Assembly: GCA_039111635.1 (NCBI GenBank) | Contig: JBCAQO010000003.1 | Location: forward strand, 3,534,001 to 3,598,000 | DNA: 64,000 nucleotides | DNA from: Heterobasidion occidentale | Lineage: Eukaryota; Basidiomycota; Agaricomycetes; Russulales; Bondarzewiaceae | Reading direction: 5' to 3' | Shown here: in pieces, positions 34,334 through 46,044 of the stretch | Layout: each line of letters opens with the position of its first letter | How positions within the stretch are numbered: the first letter of the stretch is position 1 | The notes under the pieces: model-generated | Database searches by the model: none | Seen by the model: only the letters and a program-made list of their open reading frames with translations | Told to the model about the DNA's origin: nothing | Translations under genes and position numbers: made by a program

Positions 34334-34474
34334 TCTTTGTCTTCCATTCGGACAATTGACAATCAATAAAATGAATCTTTTCAAGTGTGATTTGGTTTAC
34401 ACAGTGCCAGGCGAAATGCTGACATGCAGGCAATACTGATCATCAAAAAGCTGTCTTCGAAGTGAACGCGAAAG

Positions 34475-36584
34475 CTAGAGTACTGGCCGACTACGAGTGC
34501 CTTTCTTCACATAAGGCCTCTCGACGATCTGAATATCGTCCTCCTCTTCCTCCTCGACCCCGTTCCCGTCGTCGCCGACCGCAGCTTTACCTTGAGGTCT
34601 CCTAGCCTTCTTCACCTTCCCCTTCTTCGACTTGGATTGAGGAGGTACCCAAGCTAGGAAGGCTTGTGCCAGCTTTCGCTGGAATTCTTCATCATATCCA
34701 ACGCATTTCAGCGTGGCGATGCCAAGGTTCTGGGCCCGCCGTCATTCGCTGCATTCGTCACTTTGCGCTAATTTAAGGGGGATCTAACGTACCTGCTTCC
34801 CCTCGTCGTAGGCATTTATGATCTCGTCTGCAGTAACATTTTCGTATCGATCATTTGAGTTGAATGCATCTCGAATTTCCGCCCTGGTTGGCTCACGGCC
34901 GAGTTCTCGCCGCAGAATGACCTCGACTCGAACCTGCTTTCCCCAAGATTTGCTCTGTATTTCACGTCCCCAAGTGTTCTTTACCTGGTAATCGAAACCT
35001 ATGAGCTCATAGTCACCGTACCGCGAGAGGATAAGCAGACCTTAGGGCTCTGAAGCACCCACTCCGTCTGTGTAAGTGAGGGTGCCGGTGCCAACTTATA
35101 CTGACCAAAATACAGCCACTTGGATTGGTCCAGGCCTACGAACAGCCGCTGTATAGCGCCTTTGTCCTCCATCCAAGCATCTGTGAGTGGCGTCGGATTA
35201 TACCATAGCCCGGGCTCTCCCGGACGAGAAGGTGCGTTCGGGTGCCACTTCACGCTCATGAACATGAAATCTTTGAAGCCATGGACCACGAATTTTGCCT
35301 CTGCGATGGAGGGAAATACTGCCACGGGTGAGCCGCCATACTCGGCACTCATGAAGAGTCTTGTTACGGAAACGGAGGCGACAGCTGGATCGGTGGTGAC
35401 AGGCCACGGCTCTGCGCTTATGGCAGCAATTCGGCTCCGGACAGTTGCTTCATCAAGGGACATGTCCTCTTTAAATTTCGGCTGGACGAAGGAGTCCTAG
35501 AACACAGTGTCGTACCGGATGGCCTGGCTCAATCACGACAAAACTTACCGGGGTGGTCGAATGGGTAGGGCCAGTCTGCTGTGGTTTGACCTCATCCTCG
35601 TCTATCACGGGAACAAAGTCCCGGACAGTGTCGGTGTCCATATCAACTGGGACACTGACACTGCGGGATCGTACATGTTGCATCGTCGGGCTCTCGTCCA
35701 TAGTCTGTTGATAATCGTTAGGATCTGCAACAGGCTATTCGTCAAAGGAGGTGACCAAGCGACAATGAGCTTTACCTTCCAGATCATCAGTCGGCTCTCT
35801 ATTGAGTGGAGCTGCATTATCTATATCCATTGGTCCTAAGATTGGACTGGACTGTCTTTCTGTTCTGTCATATGGCACAGTCAGCTGTACGCCTGCCTAA
35901 TCAAGAGCGAGCAACTTACTTGACCTTAGACTTTATATCTTGGGACCGTCTAGGACGTCGAGTGGGGATAGCGACTTGCACTTTTGGATGAACCCGAGCC
36001 TTTTTGACTGGCCTTGGGTTCATTACAGGATGCTTGTTGGCGGATTCCGTGAGGGATGAAGATGATCGCTTCCTAATCACGGAGCGCTTGATATCTTCAT
36101 TCTTAACTGGGAGGTCTTCCAGGTTAAAAAATTGTTTCAAAGGAGAGCTTGAGCGCTGCTTTTATCAAGAGCTGTTGAGCAACATCAAAGTCCATGCATT
36201 ATAATGTGACTCGCCTTGACTTGGTCTTCAACTGAAGATGGCTTCGCGTTGACGTGGCTATCGTTCCGAGCAATTTCGAGCTGCAAGGTGGTCAGGATCA
36301 GGGTATGTAAGAACGTACATTGAAAATACATAATTTTTGCAGACCTTGATGTCCTGCAAATCCTTGAGACGCTCGACCTGATTCTCGAGCTCATCAATGC
36401 GTTGTAGAAGCCGTGCAACCAACAACTTGAATTCGAGGTCTCGACTATTCCCCTGCAATATAGCACAGAAATTTGTTCCATCGGCGGTTGACTCGATAGT
36501 GTCCATGATCTTTTGAACGAAGATTGTGGGTAGAGTACCGGGCAAAGCGGTTAAACGATGGAAACACCGATTTGCTGACCTCAT
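34475..36584 (-). CDS. DUF6697-like agaricomycete protein
   Basis: Eight exons (36584-36345, 36280-36215, 36155-35920, 35846-35776, 35724-35549, 35496-35041, 34984-34793, 34729-34475) give 563 residues without a break. The N-terminus has a coiled coil (LQRIDELENQVERLKDLQD). A polar, partly acidic middle leads to a folded C-terminal domain with KWLYFGQYKLAPAPSLTQTE, WGREIQSKSWGKQVRVEVIL, RRELGREPTRAEIRDAF, ADEIINAYDEGKQ and KCVGYDEEFQRKLAQAFLAW. This pattern is what I know as DUF6697, of unknown function. A basic/acidic tail ends GTRSRPVL. The third exon is entered through an intron with a GC donor (36214-36156). The first 200 coding bases are duplicated at 63801-64000. Confidence 0.85.
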
Positions 36585-36802
36585 GGTCGACACGTTGACG
36601 CAGGTACCGACTGTACTATCCTGCAGTTCTGACACTGCCGTGTTGGCAGGCCCAATAAGAGTGTATGATTTTTATGGTATGCATTGTGCAACATGTATCA
36701 GGAAACGTTTGGCCGGACAGCAGTGTGCTTGTTTTCGAGAATGTTGCTTCGTCCTGATGGGATCAACTGGCGGACAAAAACGCAGTTTAGCCATAAATAT
36801 CA
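36385..36802 (-). repeat. Arm 1 of a 27-kb spaced inverted duplication
   Basis: This segment, read on the minus strand, matches 63585-64000 on the plus strand almost base for base: 6 differences in the 200 coding bases, plus a few substitutions and two one-base gaps upstream. It covers about 218 bp of upstream DNA and the first exon of the DUF6697-like gene. At its outer edge (36802/36803) similarity stops abruptly. The other end runs out of the window. Confidence 0.95.
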
Positions 36803-37357
36803 CTCCAAAAGCCGGCATTTGCCCAATACTGCTCCATTTGTAGCACGCCAGCACCAAATACACTCCAGCAATGTCCTCTCCACCATAAACCACCATCACC
36901 TTCCCTGATCCCGACGGGCTGACCTCACACACCTCACAAGCCACGAACAAACCATGCACACCGGCATAAAAAACACGAAAACATAAACATGAAACATAAG
37001 TCACAAAACACAAGTCAAACCGAATTAAATAGTTCAATAGTTCATGAATCGTAAACCGTGAATCGTGGGCCACGACCAGGGGGGGTGGAAAGGAGGCGCC
37101 GCGGGACATGAGAGTCGTGAGATCATATCATATATGCAGTAGGGTATCCGAGTGAGGGGGCGTGTGCGTAGAGGGGGCGCGCGAGATCCAATGCGAAAGT
37201 CGAAATTCTGAGGTGCGAACAAAGGAGGAAAGAAAAAGATGCAGGCGAACGCACCAAATCCGCCAAATCCGTGGCCAACGCTAACGCCAACGCCGAAGAA
37301 AACAAAAAACGAAAACGAAAAACGAAAACACCGAAACCGAAGCCGCTCACGCGCAGC
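36803..37357. other. Intergenic region
   Basis: It lies between the DUF6697-like gene start and the end of the minus-strand membrane protein gene. A-rich on the left and purine-rich on the right; no exon supported. Confidence 0.4.
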
Positions 37358-39618
37358 TCAGAACCCGAGCGGCGACAACGACGCGCTCCGCGTCCCCTTC
37401 TCCTTCTCCTCCGACTCGTCGCCCACTTTCTCCACGACGACAACGTCCTCCTCTGCCACATCCGCACCCGAGCCCTTCTTCGCCGTCTGCCGATCGCCTC
37501 TCACCCCCGTCAGCCCCAACCCCAACCCCGACCGCGACTGCTCCCTCCTCTCTCTTCGGCGCCCGTGCCACGTCCCCTTGCTCCGTCCCCGCATGGCCTC
37601 GTCCCCTCCCTCTCCCCCGCCCTCCCCTGCCCCAGCCCCAGCTCCCGCGCCCGCACCCGCCTTCTCCCCGCCCGCTCCTCCCTCCTCGTCCCCCGCTCCA
37701 CCGACCGCGCGCCACCGCCGCCCCCGCGACCGCCCAACGCTCCCCCATAATTCCGGAACGTGTTCACGATCAGCGCGAAATACACCAGCCGAGAGCACCA
37801 GCACCGCCGTGATCGCGAGGCGCGGGCCCAGCGACTCGAGCGGCCCAGCGTGCGCGAGCCCCGCGTCGCTATCCGCCGGGTCGTCCGTCGCGCCCGTGCG
37901 CCACACGAACGACAGGATCGACACGAGGAAGGTCACCATCGACCACGCGAGCCACACGGCGGGCGCGGCGAGCATCACCCACACGTTCCACAAGATCGAG
38001 GTCCGTGAGCTCTGCGCCTATGCAGGTCGACGTCACGGTCAGCCGTCGCGCTGCTCTGGAGACGAGAAGGACGCTTACCTCCGCCCACCGAGACGCCCTG
38101 TACATGCTCCTCATCGTCCCGAATCGCACGATGTAGATGCATCCGTAGGACAGACTCATCAGCGCGCACACGAGCGACAGTAACGCCGCCGTGCGCGTCA
38201 ACGGATCGTTCAGCGCGCTCGGAATCTGAAACATCGTCATGATCGCTCTGGATCCCACAATGCCAACAACAAAATACCATCAGCTCCTGCCAGAAATCCA
38301 AAAACAGAGCAGAAACTCCACCCACGTCAGCAGCAGCGCAGACACCACATTCAGCGTCTTCCACTCGCGCAACAGCGAATCGATGAACGCCTCCCACGAC
38401 TGCTTGAACCGCACCAGCGCAGGCGACACCAGCGGCGGATTCCACTCCTCCGAAACGGCAGGCGCTCCGCGCGCATCATCGTCTCCGCCGCGCGCGCCGA
38501 CCTGCCCTCCTGCCCCGCGCGCTCCACCGGCGGCATGCACGCGTCGATCATGCGCTCGATGTCCGGCCGGCTCACCTCCGCGTCCTCGAAGATGCGCGCC
38601 ACGCGCGAGAAGTACACCGACGGGAGGCGCATCAGGAAGTGCAGGTACGCCTGCCGCGGCAGCGTGTCCGTCACGAACTCGTGCGAGGTGCGCCCGAGCA
38701 TGCGCGCGCCGAACGCGACGCCGCAGCACGCCAGCACGTCCTCGCACTCCGCCCCGGGGCTCGCGTCTGCGCCCCCGCGCTCGGGATCGTTCTCCGAGGC
38801 ACCTTGGCGGTGTGGTGGTGGTGGTGGTGGTGGTGATGGTGGGGGTGCCCGAGGCGGTGCAGCAGCGAGCGCGAGTGCGCGCGCGAGCGGAAGGGATCGA
38901 TGGGCACGAAGGGCTCCTCGCGCGAGTGCACGCGGTGCAGCGCGGGCCAGCGGTCGAGGAACGCGCGCAGGGGCGACGCGGCGCGGGAGCGCGAGTGCGA
39001 TTGCGAGCGCGTCGGCGAGTCGTTGCTCTCCTTGCGCGAGTGTGAGCGCGTGTGCCCATGCGTGCCCTCGTGATGCGAGCGGGCGGCGAGGATGGACGGG
39101 AGCGTGCTCGAGGCGGGCAGGACAGGGTCACTGGCGGGGAGGGGTCTCGGTACTACCAATCACCGCGGAGCAACGGGAAGTCTACTAGTAAGGGACTGTG
39201 AACTGCTGCGCATGTGTGCGTGGCGCTTACATTGTCGCGATTGGTGCGGGATTGGCCAGGAGCCGCGGTCGCTATCGAACGACACGCGCTGCCTAGACGG
39301 CGTCTCTCTGCCGAGGGAGTTCTCAGACTCGCCCTGCCTCATCGAGAGAGAGACACTATGAGAGATGGGGAACACCGGAGGGCTTGCCGGTGATGCTGCG
39401 CGGATCTCTGGCGCCGAAACCGATGCACCCGGGGTGTCCAGGCTCCTCCTGAACGCGCGACTCTGGGCGCGAAGGCTGCGACCCGCCTGCGCAGGGGAAG
39501 GTTGTGGAGGAAGCTCAGACAGCTTGTCGGAGCTGGTAGATTTCGAGCTCGGAGGGTCGGCTCGACCTGTCAAGGAATGATGAGTTTCTTGACGAAGCGG
39601 TGAGAGACCATGCGCCAT
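37358..39618 (-). pseudogene. Ser/Pro-rich multi-spanning membrane protein (frame-broken)
   Basis: Exon 39618-39231 begins MAHGLSPLRQETHHSLTG and is Ser/Pro-rich. Introns 39230-39153, 38325-38248 and 38078-38018 keep phase. The second exon has a poly-His run, then CCGVAFGARMLGRTSHEF and MRLPSVYFSRVARIFED, and SWEAFIDSLLREWKTLNVV. Hydrophobic spans follow: FQIPSALNDPLTRTAAL, LVCALMSLSYGCIYIV, NVWVMLAAPAVWLAWSM. The order matches a widespread agaricomycete membrane protein without known function. Frame shifts of one base occur near 38815, 38465 and 37785, with no splice explanation. An upstream exon at 40324-40190 (MDPPSPQPSPARPSSP...), with a GTAAGT donor, may belong to this gene, but the joining phase could not be settled. 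Confidence 0.6.
38811..38841 (-). repeat. (CAC)n trinucleotide repeat coding poly-His
   Basis: GTG/GGT repeats on the plus strand are read as about ten consecutive His residues in the membrane-protein gene. Confidence 0.85.
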
Positions 39619-42397
39619 CGTGGCACTGATGATGCAGAACGATCGAGACTCGTGAAAGACAGATACGGGAAAAAAGACGATAAAACAGCAGCTGTCGAAC
39701 GCCCGTGATTAATAGCAAAAGCACTCCCTGTATGCGTCCAATAACATAACGAACACTCCAGCGGTCGTACAGGCTACGCTGCAGACATACAGCAGAACCC
39801 ATGGTTCCTTGTGAGCCGGATTGGCTGGAGCTCGAGACCCAGAGCGCATATAGTCGGTGAACGGCAACACCCGGCACATACCTGTGATGGACCAGCGTAG
39901 AAATCACAGAGCAGGTAGCTGTAGGATGATATACGAATAGCTCAAGAGGCGTGAGGCTGTTTAGGAAGCGAAGTAGGGTGGGGTTCAAACACCCAAGAAA
40001 GAACCAGGGAAGCAAACGCCACGGATCCCCGAGCGCCACACAGACGCGTCGAACTGGAAAGACCCGCGTGGGCCCATATGCCAAGCATGTGAACCACAGC
40101 GCGAAATTGATTCCATCGCAAGAATGTGGGGAAAAAACAACACGCAGCCACGGCGCAAGATTTCTTATGAAAAAAAAAACCGAGCACTTACCCGACGATT
40201 CCACAGCACTCTCTGAGGGCGCCATTGTCGGGAACGGGATGTGGGCATCGCTGGACGGTTCATCGGTGAGTTGTCGGGGAGACGAGGGACGCGCTGGAGA
40301 CGGTTGGGGCGAGGGAGGGTCCATCGCGGCAACGAGTCAGGGCGAAGATGGAGGTAAGAGACAAAGAAGAAAATAGAATATTTCGAGCATATTCTGAACA
40401 AAGAGAGCCTCTGTGAGCATTGGAAGCTATGACTGTAAACCCATCGGCGATTCGGACGGCTGTGACGCCATATCCGTCGACTTGGGCACTCGGGGCCTGC
40501 CACAGGCTCAGCCTGTCCAAAAGGGTCGATGAGGAGGTCGACGAGGACCAGGACACGGCGCCACTGGGACAAAAGCCTTCCAAACACAGAACTCAGTCCA
40601 CGCTCACCGTTTCGGATCGTTGTGGGCACACTCCGCAGCCCGGCGAGCATGCTAGCAGGACCTCGGGCACCCTCTCCTAAACTTGCCTCCTTCACCCACT
40701 GTTACTACTCAAAGGCGCACAGCGTTGAAATCAATTCAACCTCGAGATTAAAACTGACGCATAGGGCCGTGTCCATGCATCTTTCTGCCGAGATAGCGGC
40801 AACTCGTTCAGCGGCGGTATTGGAGTCTGCAGTGTCCGTGTATCGAACACAAGTCCTTCAAGTTCTCGAACCTCCTCATGAAAACAATTATACATTTGTC
40901 CGGTGTCATATTTTGAGGACACGGTGCGTCTGTGCCACATTGCTAGCAAAAAAACAAAATTTTATAATGAAAGTCGCAGACTCGCAACAAGCGACCACAA
41001 AGACCCCAAAACATATGTACCTGGCCCTAGCCGGCATCCCCGAACGGACCTCATTGGTTGGCTCAACTTCTTCCTGGTCTTCGACGGGCTTACAGCTCTG
41101 AGCTCTCAAATATCTCAATATCTCATCTTACTCTTCCTTCCCGCATTATCGGTGCTCTATCGTTTGGATTTTGGCTCCACGACCCTCTGGAAGTGCGCTC
41201 GTGCGGTTGCCCGCCCCGTCATGCTCGAGCGTCACCTTTGCCTGGACCAGAATGGATCATGGTGATCTATGACTGGCCCTTCGACTCGGTATATCAACGA
41301 CTCTTGGCTGGACTGGTTCTGCCTAAGCCTCGAATATGCTTCCCACTGGCGTCTTCAACCTGAACGTGTCAAGGTTCAAGCGCTCGAGTTTGTACCTGGA
41401 AGTGGAGCCATGCCCGACCCAATCGTGTCACATCTGGCCTGCATGCTCAAGGCACCATGGACATCGAGGTCTAATCATGTATAGACGTTTGCATCATCTG
41501 CTCATAAGGCATTATAAACATCCTTGAAGCCTCTCGAAGCATCCTCACTGGCCTGGATCTGCTCGCTTTCGGAGGTACGTTTTCTCGAAAGCATGTTCCC
41601 GGCAAGCTCTTCGACCTCTCCGGATCCCTCTAGCGAGAAATCGCGCGTTCTTGGATTAACTCAGAAAATGTCTCGATGCTCGCCGCGCTGGCGTTGGTTT
41701 TCTTCATCGTCATCAGCCTGTCCAGAATTCCCGTGACCATTTGATCTCTGACTATAAAACAGAGCACGCCTCTGAGGCAAGGTTTTTCTTGCAAGTTCAA
41801 CATGGACGAACTGACTTTCCTTCCATTCACTGTCTGAGGAATTCTTGATCTCGCAAGTCTCTGTCGTAGCTGGACGCTTACTGTATGCTCCCAGAAGGTC
41901 GTCACAGGAAGTTCACCCTGCCGATCGTCGGTATGAAGTACAAGGATCGTCTGAGCCTTATCTTCAATCCCTGGCTTTCGTCGACTTGCGCCTTGGCCCT
42001 ATCACCATCTCTGACACTCCCTGGCATCTACGAATTCGATGGAGAGATAAAAGTAAAATCGAATTAATCCAATGATGCCAACTATTGTTACAGTGTTGAT
42101 ATATGGAGTTCCACTGTTGCATACAAGACTGCTGATACTGTCGATATGTGATACATGCTCTCCTGTCTTCCCCCAAAACGAGAAACATACAGTAATGAGT
42201 AGGTGCAGACAAGCTGTCCAATGCTTGAGAACGCGCCTGCCTATGGTGTTGGTGAATGAGCTACTTCTGTTCGCAAGGCCTACACTGTTCCTAAGAGGCA
42301 CGAGTAAAACAAAGGAGCGCTGTGCATTTCTGCACCGTTCCACGAGATAAGAAAATCGCGGCGAGCAGGAACAGCTGACGACTGGGCCATCGCGACG
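39619..42397. other. Gene-poor region with relics
   Basis: Apart from the possible 5' exon at 40190-40324 (minus), I see only fragments. On the plus strand, pieces such as DSWLDWFCLSLEYASHWRL (about 41292) and KFTLPIVGMKYKDRLSLIF (about 41905) look coding-like, but stops and frame changes separate them. They may be a decayed gene. No domain is recognised. Confidence 0.35.
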
Positions 42398-43916
42398 TCA
42401 CGTTTCGGACGAGGACAGTCGGGGACTAGGCCCGGGCGTGCTGAGCGTCGTGTTCTCCGCGGGCGCCATCACAGGGAGCTGGAAAGCCTGGGTGATCTAG
42501 CAAAGCAGATATGGCACCGCGCGCTGGCTCAAGAGGAACGCATTCGTCCTACCTTTCGCAGCTGCTCCTGGAACTCGCCGAGCTTGCGCTCCGCCTCCGC
42601 GCGCGCCGCACGCTGCTCCTGCAGTTCCACGGAGACTGCGGGGAGGACGGTGTGAGGGGCGCACTGGCTGACGTGGATCACAGGGGGTACTCACGGCCAG
42701 CGACGCGGGACCCGAGCGTGGATGCCATCGAGTCTTTGACCGCGCTGATCAAGTCCGGCGGACAGAGGGCAGAGGGCTGCGCGCGTAACCTCCGGTTCTC
42801 CTCCGTCAGGCGCGTGTTCTCGTCATTGAGCCTGCGATTTTCCTCGCCCAGACGCCGCGTCTCTTCTCGCATGCGGTGGATTTCGCCCTCCAGCATGCGC
42901 AGAGCTGTCGTGGGGATGGGGGCAGAGGTCTGCACGGCCTGTGCCGTCACGGGGACGACGGTAACAGTCGACGGCTGTGTGTACGGTATTCGCGCCTGAG
43001 ATGCGGCGGGCGCTACGACGGGGCGGGAGATGGGCGGCTGGACTGTGATGTTTACAGGGGGCTCGAGCGCCTGACTCAGAGACGATGGCGTGGATTGTAA
43101 AGGGAAGGTGTGGGCATTATATGGCTGGCGATGGTGTGAGTCGGTCGGCGGCTGAGGCGGCTGGGGCTGGGGTCTCGCGGTCGACGTCGACGGCTCAGCT
43201 GACACAGGAACGGCAGACTCCTGCCGATCCGACTCTCCCTCCCTCGTTTTTGCACTGCGCGTCGAGCTCCCGACAGAGGCCGAGTCCGCGTCCCGTATTC
43301 GTCTGCGCTTCGGCTCAGGAGGCTCCCGACCGTTCCTCCGCTCTTCCTCCTCCATCTCCAGTATCTTCGCGATGGCCTCCGCCGCCGTGCGCAGCGGCAT
43401 CCTGGACACGCCGTCGTCCCCAGTGCGCGAGCCCCCGCGCTCCATCGGGCCCACGGTGCGGTACCGGCGGCGCCCAAAGTCCTCCTCCTCGCCGCGCATC
43501 TGCAGCGACGCGCTCTTCCGGATGCCGTCGCACGTGTACCACAGCACGTGTTTGCGCGTGCACCAGAGATAGCGCCCCTCGACGAGCGGGTGCGCGAACA
43601 TCTGCTTCTTCGCCTTGCGCGGGCCCGGCCAGAGCACCCACTCCGCCGCGAGGCGCGCGTAGAGCGCGTATTCGCCCGGCTTGAGGTTCAGCCAGACGTC
43701 GCCCGGGTGCCCCACGTCGTCCGGGGGAGCGCCCTGGCCGCGAAACTCGAAGTAGTGCACCTGGAGGCCGTTGTCGCGGATGGCCTCGTACGGAAAGTCG
43801 TCTGGGAGGGATTTTTGCGTGAAATGGCGCCGCTCGAAGGTGAAGGGGGTCGAGGAGACAGAGGAGGGGTTCGGAAATGCGATGCATGGCATCGATGGTT
43901 TGGTCGTGGATGCCAT
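42398..43916 (-). CDS. Coiled-coil protein, unknown function
   Basis: Exons 43916-42695, 42635-42553 and 42496-42398 give 467 residues, all in phase. The N-terminal 140 residues look folded: LPDDFPYEAIRDNGLQVHYF, GDVWLNLKPGEYALYARLAA, EGRYLWCTRKHVLWYTCDG. A charged stretch with a possible nuclear signal (PKRRRIRD) and a Pro/Gln/Ser-rich region follow. Then comes a coiled coil (RMREETRRLGEENRRLNDEN) that continues in exon 2 (VELQEQRAARAEAERKLGEF). The tail is Pro/Ser-rich. The start at 43916 was preferred over a longer frame because the latter lacks an ATG. Organisation resembles other agaricomycete-only proteins; no function can be assigned. Confidence 0.75.
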
Positions 43917-44400
43917 TTCATAGGCAAATGATGGACGAGCGACTGCAAGGGCGGTATACAATGATCATGGCTTGTGGCTGACCTGCAGCACAGTAGCGTG
44001 TGCCTAAGCTGATCCTTGCGGAGATTCAACATTCCGTCGTGACACTCCTTGACTTTGTCTGTTTGTGACCGCTGCCTGTAGACCAGGGACATACAGATCA
44101 TTCGACAATGCAACCGCATGCGACACAAACCTGATCGTTCATAGATGTTGCGTAGACTACTACCAACTCCTGACATAGGCGCAAAGTTTCGAGATATACT
44201 GCTATCAATTGAACGATGTGTCCGTTGCAAGCTAAGTTACACGCGTCAGCGCTCGAGGGAAAAGCTGTTTAAGCCTGTTGATGATCAGATTCCATCTCTG
44301 CATTCTTCATCTACATCACGGATCACCGACAAGAAGACTCCGGTTCTAACTTAACTCACAGGCAATAACAAGGAAAGACGACGGGAGAATGCTGCCAAAT
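43917..44400. other. Intergenic region
   Basis: About 480 bp between two minus-strand genes. It presumably carries the promoter of the coiled-coil gene; no exon seen. Confidence 0.4.
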
Positions 44401-46044
44401 TTAGAGCTCGTCGTGTGAATGTTCCGCGCGCGCATCAAGTTGGCCGAGCCATGCCCGCAGGATCTTGTTGAACCCGTCCGGGTTCTCGATGTGCAGCCAG
44501 TGAGCTCCATGCAGGGTCTGGAGAAAAACAGATGATCAACAGAATGCTGGCATCACTACGCGAATCGCAAACCTTCAGTGTGATATGCGGCAGATAGTCT
44601 GCTGATTTTAGCAGTTCGGCGGCGAGAACCCAGTCCGCGACAGGGTCCTGCGAAAGCCGTTCATGCGTGAGTCCGGACAGAGCAGGATACCATCAGTGAA
44701 CTTTACCTTGGTGGGCAGTACGCTAAGAACTGGTTGGGAAAGGGTGTAATTTCCCTGTTCGTGAGCGATCTTCCAAGAAGCATAACGGTTCTGCAATTGA
44801 GCTGGTCAGCGAAAATCCTCCCCGCAGCATGAGCATCCTAGCATACTTCGGTCGTGTAAAATTCTAAAGCTGTGGTTCTTGTTAGATATACTTCTACTTC
44901 AACGCTAGGAACAACGTACTGTACTCGAATTTCTGAATCCCATATTGTTCAACCCAATAGTCTTCCTCGTCAGGAGAAAAATGGGATGGGATCAATCTGT
45001 CCCACGGCGGGAGGAAGACGTCATTCTGATGTTAAACAGCGAGAAAAAAACACGATCACCTCTTTGACGTCGCTCCAGCCCGCCAAGAATGAATCTGTTT
45101 GCATCAGAAATGCTTTCGGAGGCGGGCTATCAACAGTACGTAGGGTGCCCCTGAGCGTGCGTCTGATATCTTTCTTCAACTCGTTGACAGCATCTGATGT
45201 CTGCTCGTCGAAGAAAACCTGATACGAGAGACGCGGAAGGTGTTCAAGGAGCGCCGTAGTCGGCATGAATGGACCGCCAGCTGGTATGTACTGGCAAGGC
45301 AAACCATAGATCGATGAGATAAACCCATGAGCGCACGCGGATCTAAGCTATGTATAAGAGTTGATGGACGCACGGGAATAGCCACGCCAACTACAGCTTC
45401 GAATACGTCCGGCCTAGATCGGCCGGCTTCGTAGCATATCTGAGAACCCCAATCGTGGCTAAAAAGAAACACAAAGGGAATGAGGAACCTGGGAAAATAA
45501 GCAAACGTGAAATACACACCCCACACAAATGGTATTCTTTACTTCGCCTTCTCCAAGAGACATATCATGTCGGAGACCATGTCTGCCATGTTTCCCGACG
45601 ATTTGACGTCTCCAGGATGAGTGGAAGATCCGAACCCACGCAAGTCAGGAATCAAAAGACGGTATTCATGCTATAGAAGAGCGGGTGCTCGTCAAAAACG
45701 GCTCCGAGAACAATTGATTGCGCTCACTTTGAACTCTTCAATCTGATACTTCCAGCTACTCCAGAGACTAGGCCACCCGTGCACCATCAACAACGTTTTC
45801 TCCGCCGTAGGGTTTATGTCCACGTAGTCTGTGACGTGACGCGCTTCCCAATTTCGTCTCTGATCCCGTAAGGTAAGTGCTCACATAGCTCGATGTCCAC
45901 ATCTTTTCCCTCTGCCCGATTCACTGCTTTGCAAGCTGCGACCTGTTTGGAGTAATCCCGGGGATTGAAGACCTCCGCGGCCGCGAACGTTCCACACAGC
46001 AATGGCAGCAGACCGCCCGCCAGAAACTGAGCTTTCTTTACCAT
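44401..46044 (-). CDS. Secreted epoxide-hydrolase-like alpha/beta hydrolase
   Basis: The ATG at 46044 opens a signal peptide (MVKKAQFLAGGLLPLLCGTF). Intron 45884-45844 joins SRHVTDYVDINPTAEKTLLM and the oxyanion motif HGWPSLWSSW. Next come LLIPDLRGFGSSTHPGD, the nucleophile motif GHDWGS and a lid region (FLAGWSDVKE, WVEQYGIQKFEY). The DPVADWVLA acid and the LHGAHWLHIENPDGFN catalytic His follow; the stop is 44401-44403. These elements fit soluble epoxide hydrolase/haloalkane dehalogenase-type enzymes, which open epoxides with water. At about 45550, just before the nucleophile, the frame is off by one base unless a longer intron removes the preceding strand. The copy may therefore be inactive. 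Several further short introns are present. Confidence 0.75.

Noticed and set aside
37347..37750. Long overlapping frames on both strands in GC-rich DNA
   Set aside because: They are shadows of low-complexity coding DNA; the minus-strand frame ending at 37358 continues the membrane protein exon.
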